A stretch of DNA of 6,850 nucleotides from Candidatus Roizmanbacteria bacterium (GTDB taxonomy: Bacteria > Patescibacteriota > Microgenomatia > UBA1406 > GWC2-37-13): assembly GCA_013334845.1 (NCBI GenBank), contig JAAXWV010000029.1, forward strand, positions 4,647 to 11,496, in the 5' to 3' direction. The translations under genes and the position numbers were made by a program. Below, piece after piece: positions 1 through 4,931 of this stretch (its first letter is position 1; each line of letters begins with the position of its first letter). The notes beneath the pieces were generated by a model that did no database searches, had not been told where the DNA came from, and was given only the letters and a program-made list of their open reading frames with translations.

Positions 1-1
1 A

Positions 2-121
2 GTAAAAGCAATGACCACCATGATTGAACCGGCGATTCTGGTCGTGCTCGGACTTGGTGTTGGTTTCCTCGTCATTGCTGTGATCACTCCAATCTACAAT
101 CTTACTGGCTCGCTTAAATAA
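2..121 (+). CDS. PilC/GspF-type pilus assembly membrane protein, C-terminal end (5' truncated)
   Basis: Only the last 39 codons and a TAA stop are inside the window; the frame is open at the left edge. The peptide contains the run TMIEPAILVVLGLGVGFLV, then IAVITPIYNLTG. This matches the usual end of the type II secretion F / PilC family: a conserved 'IEP' just before the last transmembrane helix, then a 'PIYNL' motif shortly before the C-terminus. Family members are inner-membrane platform proteins that work with the assembly ATPase to extend or retract type IV pili and pseudopili. A pilin gene on the same strand begins about 60 bases downstream, which fits a pilus operon. No terminator is visible after the stop, so some read-through into the pilin is likely. 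Recognition rests on a short tail, but the motif pattern is distinctive; pilC and gspF homologues cannot be told apart here. Confidence 0.82.
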   Translation, partial: VKAMTTMIEPAILVVLGLGVGFLVIAVITPIYNLTGSLK

Positions 122-125
122 TCAC

Positions 126-155
126 TTGACAACCCTTCTTCATCCATATTAATAT
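126..155 (+). promoter_or_regulatory. Putative sigma70-type promoter for the first pilin gene
   Basis: A perfect -35 hexamer, TTGACA, lies at 126-131. TAATAT at 150-155 follows after an 18-base spacer and matches four of six -10 consensus positions. Transcription would begin near 162. The hexamer starts five bases after the upstream pilC-like stop. The -10 overlaps an in-frame ATG at 154, so that codon would not be in a transcript from this promoter; this argues for a later pilin start. This is a pattern match only. Confidence 0.5.
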
Positions 156-183
156 GGTAAATATTACTATTTCATGCATTTCT

Positions 184-699
184 ATGAATTATATGAAGAA
201 AGGTTTTACATTAATAGAGCTTCTTATCGTTATAGCGCTTTTAGGCGCCTTAGCTGTCGGTCTACTTGCTGCCCTCGATCCATTTGAACAGCTTAAGAAA
301 GGTACCGATACGGGTGTTAGAAATACGGTTTCTGAACTGCATGGGGCGGTAGTGCGGTATTACTCGATTAAAAACTCGATGCCTTGGACAACATCTACCG
401 TCTCAACAGATGTGTCTACGGGTTTTGGCGCAATTAATCTTCAAGGCATTATCGATGCAGGTGAGTTGAAGAATGACTTCACAACTCTTGCAGGTAAACA
501 ATTATCTGAAATCAACCTCTTAGGAACTGATCAGAGTGTCACCGTCTGTTTTAGTCCGAAATCAAAATCATTCCGATCTGATCCTAATACCAAATACAAT
601 AGTGACGGTACAGAAATCACGGATCCAGCAGTATTACAATCACAGTGTGCTGCCCAAGTAAACTCAAATACATTCTCTTGTTACTGGTGCGTAAAGTAA
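184..699 (+). CDS. Type IV pilin-like protein with class III N-terminal methylation signal
   Basis: The 171-residue product is a prepilin. It would be cut by a PilD-type peptidase after G7, in MKKG/FTLIELL, leaving Phe as residue 1 and Glu at +5. A hydrophobic helix of about 20 residues follows (to about residue 31), then an amphipathic region reaching the RYY segment near residue 60 and a globular domain. A Ser/Thr-rich stretch lies at about 69-79. Four cysteines (122, 155, 166, 169) sit in the C-terminal half, ending in CYWC just before the stop, which suggests disulfide closure. The frame is open from an ATG at 154, but that start gives an unusually long 17-residue leader and overlaps the predicted -10 box. 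I prefer the ATG at 184; the ATG at 193 would leave only a four-residue leader. No Shine-Dalgarno precedes any of these. It is downstream of a PilC-like gene. Major versus minor pilin status cannot be decided. Confidence 0.87.
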   Translation: MNYMKKGFTLIELLIVIALLGALAVGLLAALDPFEQLKKGTDTGVRNTVSELHGAVVRYYSIKNSMPWTTSTVSTDVSTGFGAINLQGIIDAGELKNDFTTLAGKQLSEINLLGTDQSVTVCFSPKSKSFRSDPNTKYNSDGTEITDPAVLQSQCAAQVNSNTFSCYWCVK

Positions 700-700
700 T

Positions 701-706
701 AGGGGA
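701..706 (+). promoter_or_regulatory. Shine-Dalgarno site that fixes the DUF2723 gene start
   Basis: AGGGGA lies between the pilin stop (697-699) and the ATG at 711, with a four-base spacer. It is the clearest ribosome binding site in the window. It favours 711 over the in-frame ATG at 645, which lies inside the pilin gene. The short gap from the pilin stop also allows translational coupling or re-initiation. Confidence 0.65.
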
Positions 707-710
707 CGAT

Positions 711-2624
711 ATGTTAGTAATAGTTAGTTATCTCTTAGCAGCCTGCTTATACCTTACAAAGCAGGCTGCTTTTTTATTTGGTGGTGATGCTGCCGAATAC
801 AATACTGTTGCCGCTACATGGAGCATACCCCATCCACCTGGATATCCATTTTTTTCGTTTCTTCTCAATATAAACAGGTATATTCTGCCCGGATTCCCGC
901 CCATACTAAGAGACAATCTTCTTTCTATTGTCCCCACGCTTGGATCATCGATTGTCCTTTATCTATTACTAAAAAGAATCACGAATCGAAAATACATCTC
1001 ATTATATGTGGCGCTTTTCTACCTCATCTTATTTCCAATTTGGCTATATGGAGAAGTGACAGAAGTATTTGCCCTCAATAACTTATTTATCATATCAATA
1101 ACATATGCCATAATTCGATATCGAGAAAATACGTCTTCGATCTATCAATATATTCTATTTCTATTGGGCGGTCTAGCAGTAGCACATCATCAGACTATCA
1201 TAATCTTTGCTCCTGCATGGATCTATCTAATGTGGGGAGATTTGATTCAATTATTCAGACATAAAATCCTACTAAAGTTAATGCTTGCACTCGTTGGGAT
1301 CGGTTTCTATATTTATCCCCCAATTGCAAGTCATTTTAACCCGCCTATTGACTGGGAAAACGCACAGACGCTATCTGGCCTTATACGACTAGTTTTGCGA
1401 TCGTCATACGGTTCTATTACTGCGTATGCGGGCTCGATCCCAAATATAGTCAATCAGATGCTTAACACGTTTTCCACGCTCTTTTTTATTATCCAAGATT
1501 TTAAACCTGCAGGAATCGCCTTTATACTTTTAGGGAGCATTACAGCATATTATAAATGCCGGCGATTTGCAATCTTTCTCTATATCTCTTTTTTCTCTCA
1601 GATCGTACTGTTTTTCCTGACGAATTTCTTTATCTCAACTGCGTTTGCTTTGGCTGTCTACGAACGCTACTTACTCAGTCTTTATATTATTCTCTCTTGT
1701 TTTTTCTGTTTCGGTATCATTGCCGGGTATGATTACCTAATAAACTTATGCTCACGCTATCTGCGATCATCGTTGAGGCGTTTACCAACTATTATTGCGG
1801 TCATCTACCTATTAGCTTTTTTTGCCATTTCATTTCGTGAGTCCTACGCCAAAATCAGTTATCTGCCAATATCAAATCAGTTTAATAGATTCGCAGAGGA
1901 TATTTTAAACACACCTCCTCGCGACTCAATCATTTCCACTAAGGGAGATACTGCATACTTTACCACTGCCTATTATTATATGGTTCGTAAAATGCGACAA
2001 GATCTTAAATTCATCTTTGTTGACATGCTTAGTAGAGGATACTACGCTGAGCGAGTTCGGAAACAGTACCCCGATGTAATTATTCCTCCACAATCTGACA
2101 ATAGTGCAGTCTATTACAAACGATTTTTGGAAGACAACACTCAAAAACATGCGATACTGTTTGAGTCGCCGAAAGATCAGGGATACTGGGCTCCCTATGG
2201 ACTTCTATGGAGATATTTTAATACACATGATGACTTAAAAACACAAAAGGAGGTACTCATTCAAGAGAACGAGCGATTGTGGAGCAAAGTATATAGAATT
2301 CCGAAACTAAATGACGAACAAAAAAGTATTCTATTCCTCAATTCTCTCCAAGATTACTATCTCACAATGCTTTATTCATATTCCCAGTTTCTTCTGTATG
2401 AAGATCAGCCACAGCTTGCAATCAATCATTTAAATGCTATTCTGAATGACTATAATCCTCATTTTTCACAGGCTCGTTTAGCGTTAATTAATGAGTATAT
2501 AAAAGAGAAAAACTGTTCAAAAGCCAACAGTCTAGATCCCAGAAAAACCTCTGTCCACATTACCCTGAACCCCACCGATATCAAAAGTATCGTGTTACTT
2601 AAACAATCCTGTAAAGCCGAATAA
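711..2624 (+). CDS. DUF2723/TMEM260-like GT-C membrane glycosyltransferase
   Basis: The 637-residue polytopic membrane protein carries the marks of DUF2723 (PF11028, TMEM260-like). The first helix (about 2-22) leads into GGDAAEY (24-30), the acidic loop expected to hold the catalytic carboxylates, and then HPPGYP (41-46). GEVTEVFALN is at about 114-123, AHHQT at 158-162, and NPPIDW followed by a distal SSYG lies near 210-234. Further helices run to about residue 375. A soluble outer domain begins near 400 with the family-like PRDSIISTKGDTAYF, and a TPR-like helical tail lies near 563-600. GT-C enzymes of this kind use polyprenyl-phosphate sugars on the outer membrane face; vertebrate TMEM260 is a protein O-mannosyltransferase. 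The bacterial substrate is unknown. It starts 12 bases after the pilin stop, so co-transcription is likely and pilin modification is a plausible but unproven role. A terminator-like hairpin lies within codons 9-23. No strong terminator follows the stop. Confidence 0.83.
   Translation: MLVIVSYLLAACLYLTKQAAFLFGGDAAEYNTVAATWSIPHPPGYPFFSFLLNINRYILPGFPPILRDNLLSIVPTLGSSIVLYLLLKRITNRKYISLYVALFYLILFPIWLYGEVTEVFALNNLFIISITYAIIRYRENTSSIYQYILFLLGGLAVAHHQTIIIFAPAWIYLMWGDLIQLFRHKILLKLMLALVGIGFYIYPPIASHFNPPIDWENAQTLSGLIRLVLRSSYGSITAYAGSIPNIVNQMLNTFSTLFFIIQDFKPAGIAFILLGSITAYYKCRRFAIFLYISFFSQIVLFFLTNFFISTAFALAVYERYLLSLYIILSCFFCFGIIAGYDYLINLCSRYLRSSLRRLPTIIAVIYLLAFFAISFRESYAKISYLPISNQFNRFAEDILNTPPRDSIISTKGDTAYFTTAYYYMVRKMRQDLKFIFVDMLSRGYYAERVRKQYPDVIIPPQSDNSAVYYKRFLEDNTQKHAILFESPKDQGYWAPYGLLWRYFNTHDDLKTQKEVLIQENERLWSKVYRIPKLNDEQKSILFLNSLQDYYLTMLYSYSQFLLYEDQPQLAINHLNAILNDYNPHFSQARLALINEYIKEKNCSKANSLDPRKTSVHITLNPTDIKSIVLLKQSCKAE
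737..779 (+). terminator. Intrinsic terminator-like hairpin inside the start of the DUF2723 coding region
   Basis: AGCAGCCTGC (737-746) and GCAGGCTGCT (761-770) are perfect reverse complements. Two further A-T pairs (747/760 and 748/759) extend this to a 12-bp stem with a 10-base loop. Six T residues (770-775), one A and three more T follow directly. The minus strand has no T-tract after the hairpin, so the element is directional for + transcription. It lies 38 bases past the pilin stop and 26 bases past the ATG at 711, so it would end pilin transcripts unless read through. The same bases encode the first helix of the downstream protein, so it may act as an attenuator. The structure is seen; its activity is inferred. 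Confidence 0.68.
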
Positions 2625-2662
2625 ATCCCGATCAGGATCTATAGTTAGAAGCACTGAATCCT

Positions 2663-2677
2663 AAGTACCAAGTACCA
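2663..2677. repeat. Tandem heptamer AAGTACC, two copies
   Basis: AAGTACC occurs twice back to back (2663-2669 and 2670-2676), followed by an A that begins a partial third copy. The 11-mer AGTACCAAGTA within it (2664-2674) recurs at 2854-2864 in the same intergenic region. With two copies this may be the remnant of a longer heptamer array or chance; the second occurrence makes a shared origin more likely. Confidence 0.4.
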
Positions 2678-2707
2678 TATTCCAAACACATGTCATTTAA
2701 ACCATAT

Positions 2708-2774
2708 GCTTGTCGAAGGGTCATTCTGAATTTACTTGCCCCTCGGAGCTTCAACGAAGGAGGGGTTCAAGATC
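2708..2774. repeat. Dispersed palindromic repeat-like element with hairpin
   Basis: GTCGAAGGGTCATTCTGAA (2712-2730) resembles the TTGTCGAAGGGTCATTCTGA-type repeat core that recurs between genes in many bacterial genomes. It is followed by a compound hairpin: CTTG (2735-2738) with CAAG (2768-2771), CCCCTC (2739-2744) with GAGGGG (2760-2765), and CTTC (2749-2752) with GAAG (2756-2759) around a three-base loop. The stretch is visibly more GC-rich than the flanking genes. The hairpin is seen directly; assignment to a repeat family is from memory and needs a genome-wide copy count. No long T-run follows it, so it is a poor terminator. Confidence 0.5.
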
Positions 2775-2788
2775 ACTCGTCTATATCC

Positions 2789-2826
2789 CTTTTTCCAGAG
2801 GCTTTCTTTCAGATACCCGGAAAAAG
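2789..2826. repeat. 8-bp inverted repeat in the intergenic region
   Basis: CTTTTTCC (2789-2796) and GGAAAAAG (2819-2826) are exact inverted copies separated by 22 bases. The stem is AT-rich with a long loop, and no T-tract follows on either strand, so it is not a convincing terminator. It probably belongs to the same repeat-derived block. Confidence 0.35.
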
Positions 2827-2878
2827 TCGTCTCCCGGACTCTAACCTGTCAGCAGTACCAAGTATTGTTAGCATGGCT

Positions 2879-2905
2879 GTGACGAAGCAATCCCCTGTTC
2901 TTAAT
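2879..2905. repeat. Fragment of a GACGAAGCAATC-type dispersed repeat
   Basis: GTGACGAAGCAATCCCC (2879-2895) followed by TGTTCTTAATT resembles one half of the common intergenic repeat that reads GATTGCTTCGTC on the other strand. The usual second half (CATTGCGAG-like) is not present next to it, so this looks like a decayed or partial copy. It ends a few bases beyond the 3' end of the minus-strand gene whose stop is at 2909-2911. Family assignment is from recall and can be tested by counting copies in the genome. Confidence 0.45.
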
Positions 2906-2908
2906 TCA

Positions 2909-4387
2909 TTAGTCGTCTCCTTTTTGGGGAACATACACTTCAAGTGTCTCGTTTTCGTTAATAAGCAGTGTGTATTTTGCCACCAGTTTATAATTACTTG
3001 TCACAGCTGCATTAATTTCACTAATCTGCTGGTATCGCCAATCCATTATAATCACCGGATATCGTTTTAATTTTATCGCGCTAGTGATTGAACTTAGATA
3101 ATAATCTACTTTAGTCTGCTCGTTTTTATCATAAAGATACAACATAAGCCACATAAATGTATCTGAAAATTGTCTATCAATTGTTCGATTCGATAAATAT
3201 GCAAGATAAGGTGGTGTAAGGATAAGCTGGGATGGGTTGGATGTTTTCTCGATCCGTGTAACAATTTTTTCCATCACTAATGCATCGTGTTTATTCGTAG
3301 CAAAATATAATCTATAACTAAAAATTTGGAGGAAATAAATAAAAGTAAGACATGATAAGAATAGGTTGAAGTACAATATTATTACCGCCAGTTTACTTTT
3401 GAAAAATATCCTTTTTTTTCTGGAAAATAACGATATTGCTCCATACACAGCACCCACTAACAACAATGGCTCAATAGGGTAGAGAATATAACTATATGTC
3501 CCCTCAAAAAGAACCAGAAAAAATCCAATGAAGTAGAGTATAGAAACAATATATATTAACGTCGTATTCATCTGTTTTTGTCGAAGGGCTTTATAGCATA
3601 ACAATAATGCTGACGTTAGCAGGGGAAGATAGTAGAGAAGAGGGACACTAACAGCCCGCAAGATGCCCAAATCGCTTTTAAGGGGAATATTACCTCTCAC
3701 AAATAATGTATCGTGTAAATAAGCCCCTTGTGTACCAAATTGTAGTACGCCAACAATGAGTAACACTAGTACACCAAAACCAAAAATATATCGTAATGCA
3801 TAATGTTTGTTTACTGTCAGAAGGACTATAAATACAGCTATAACAAACAATATCGCATTATATTTTGTAAAAAACATCAAGAGACTGACCGCTGTCACAA
3901 CCCATATTTTGCGATGAGAAACTGTAGAAAGAGGGATTAATAGATTAAGTGCGACAAGTATGAACAATCTAAGCAATATTTCAGGCGTGAATGTAGGCCA
4001 CCACATCATTGATAGGGGAAGAAATAAGGAACAAACAGAAGCTACTAATGCAAGAAGGCGATCCTTAAATGCAACAACAACTAATCGATATAAAAGAATG
4101 ACACTAATAAGATAAATAACTAAATTTATGCCTCTTAGCACGAAAATATGAGATACAAACTTCATAATAAACGCGCCCCAGAAAAAGAGTATAGGAGGAT
4201 GAGGGATCAAGATATCACGATAAGGGAAAATCCCCTGCGCAATCTGCTTGCTTATGTATAAGTAATTGCCTTCGCTAAAATCTGCATAGTTGCTATTGAT
4301 TTGTTTAAAAAGTACAAAGCAGGAAAATATTACTAGAATAGCTGCAAGTCCTACCTCAAATTTAAACTGTTTAAAAGGAATTTTCAT
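2909..4387 (-). CDS. GT39/PMT_2 (ArnT-like) GT-C family membrane glycosyltransferase
   Basis: The 492-residue product begins with a short cytoplasmic tail and a transmembrane helix (about 12-30). The first outer loop has DFSEGNYLYISKQIAQG (36-52), then PYRD (55-58) and HPP (63-65). This corresponds to the D-E-G...PYRD...PP pattern of the dolichyl-phosphate-mannose/ArnT superfamily; serine replaces the first acidic residue of the usual 'DEG', leaving D36 and E39 as candidate catalytic acids. Many further helices follow, with PEILLR at 135-140, FTKYN at 173-177 and YILYPIEPLLL at about 300-310. A soluble outer domain fills about 360-492. Such enzymes transfer a sugar from a polyprenyl-phosphate donor to lipid, glycan or protein; the acceptor here is unknown. 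The ATG at 4387 is the first after the intergenic gap and lacks a strong Shine-Dalgarno. It is divergent from the pilin at 4439 and its 3' end abuts repeat-derived sequence. Confidence 0.78.
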   Translation of the reverse strand: MKIPFKQFKFEVGLAAILVIFSCFVLFKQINSNYADFSEGNYLYISKQIAQGIFPYRDILIPHPPILFFWGAFIMKFVSHIFVLRGINLVIYLISVILLYRLVVVAFKDRLLALVASVCSLFLPLSMMWWPTFTPEILLRLFILVALNLLIPLSTVSHRKIWVVTAVSLLMFFTKYNAILFVIAVFIVLLTVNKHYALRYIFGFGVLVLLIVGVLQFGTQGAYLHDTLFVRGNIPLKSDLGILRAVSVPLLYYLPLLTSALLLCYKALRQKQMNTTLIYIVSILYFIGFFLVLFEGTYSYILYPIEPLLLVGAVYGAISLFSRKKRIFFKSKLAVIILYFNLFLSCLTFIYFLQIFSYRLYFATNKHDALVMEKIVTRIEKTSNPSQLILTPPYLAYLSNRTIDRQFSDTFMWLMLYLYDKNEQTKVDYYLSSITSAIKLKRYPVIIMDWRYQQISEINAAVTSNYKLVAKYTLLINENETLEVYVPQKGDD

Positions 4388-4397
4388 AAGCTACCAC

Positions 4398-4429
4398 TTG
4401 CATCTCCAAATTACATATACTACTATATT
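4398..4429 (+). promoter_or_regulatory. Putative promoter for the second pilin gene
   Basis: TTGCAT (4398-4403) is followed after 17 bases by TACTAT (4421-4426), which overlaps the better-matching but more widely spaced TATATT (4424-4429). Transcription would begin near 4433-4436, giving a nearly leaderless message for the ATG at 4439. The element begins CACTTG (4396-4401), as does the first pilin promoter (124-128 region), hinting at shared control. It lies in the 51-base gap between divergent genes. Hexamer matches are moderate. Confidence 0.38.
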
Positions 4430-4438
4430 TTTACACCC

Positions 4439-4930
4439 ATGAATAAGCAATTTACTACCTCAGATGGTTTTACTCTTATTGAACTTATGATAGCGATAGC
4501 CATTATGGGCGTCCTGTCTGCACTTGTGAGCGGCCAGTTTGTAACTTCATTAATCAAGGGTCGTGACACACAACGTAAAGAGGACCTGCATCAGATTCAA
4601 ACAGCACTCGAGATGTATTATGAAGATAATAAAGTATATCCTACCTCACTTCCTTGGACCCGTGAATTTTGTGCAAGTGACCCATGTCAAACAGGGAACA
4701 AAAAGTATATGCTGAAAATTCCCAACGACCCTATTAATAAATCCAATACGAGTATCAAATACAATTACGTTAGCAACGGTGCAGAGTATCAACTTTATAC
4801 ATGTCTTGAAAACAATCAAATTACTCCTATGCCCATTACACCACCCGCGGGTGGATGTAGCCCAAAGTGTGGAAATCCTCCCACCACTTCTTGCAATTAT
4901 GGAGTTTCCAGCTCAAATATCAATCCTTAA
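4439..4930 (+). CDS. GspG-like type IV pilin/pseudopilin with Cys- and Pro-rich tail
   Basis: The 163-residue prepilin has a ten-residue leader ending in G10, with cleavage expected at DG/FTLIELM, Phe +1 and Glu at +5 (E15). The hydrophobic helix runs to about residue 32. The segment GRDTQRKEDLHQIQTALEMY (41-60) and the following YYEDN...YP are the classic pseudopilin/major-pilin helix seen in GspG-like proteins. The later KIPNDP and YNYVSNGAEYQLYTCLE (about 108-124) match the family's second half. Six cysteines (78, 83, 122, 140, 144, 152) and a Pro/Ser/Thr-rich end (about 129-163) are less usual and suggest disulfides and a possible O-glycosylated tail. The ATG at 4439 gives a normal leader, but no Shine-Dalgarno precedes it. 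It is alone on its strand, divergent from a GT-C gene and convergent with a Wzy_C-type gene. It shares a PWT motif with the first pilin (PWT at 72-74). Confidence 0.88.
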   Translation: MNKQFTTSDGFTLIELMIAIAIMGVLSALVSGQFVTSLIKGRDTQRKEDLHQIQTALEMYYEDNKVYPTSLPWTREFCASDPCQTGNKKYMLKIPNDPINKSNTSIKYNYVSNGAEYQLYTCLENNQITPMPITPPAGGCSPKCGNPPTTSCNYGVSSSNINP

Positions 4931-4931
4931 G

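Noticed and set aside
645..710. Upstream in-frame ATG for the DUF2723 gene at 645
   Set aside because: It overlaps the pilin coding region, lacks a ribosome site and adds residues before the natural first helix. The ATG at 711 has AGGGGA upstream.
728..1081. Overlapping open frames on both strands within the DUF2723 gene
   Set aside because: They are shadows of a gene with clear family motifs; no ribosome site or domain supports them.
1926..2150. Minus-strand open frame
   Set aside because: It lies antisense to the soluble domain of the DUF2723 protein, which has family-like sequence there; no independent support.
2634..2662. AGGAT/ATCCT inverted repeat after the DUF2723 stop as a terminator
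   Set aside because: A five-pair stem with a 19-base loop and no T-tract is not convincing.
2690..3070. Open frame of 126 codons on the plus strand
   Set aside because: It covers repeat-derived sequence and then runs antisense through the 3' end of the GT39-like gene. The peptide has no recognisable domain, and segments such as VTKQSPVL are what translated dispersed repeats look like.
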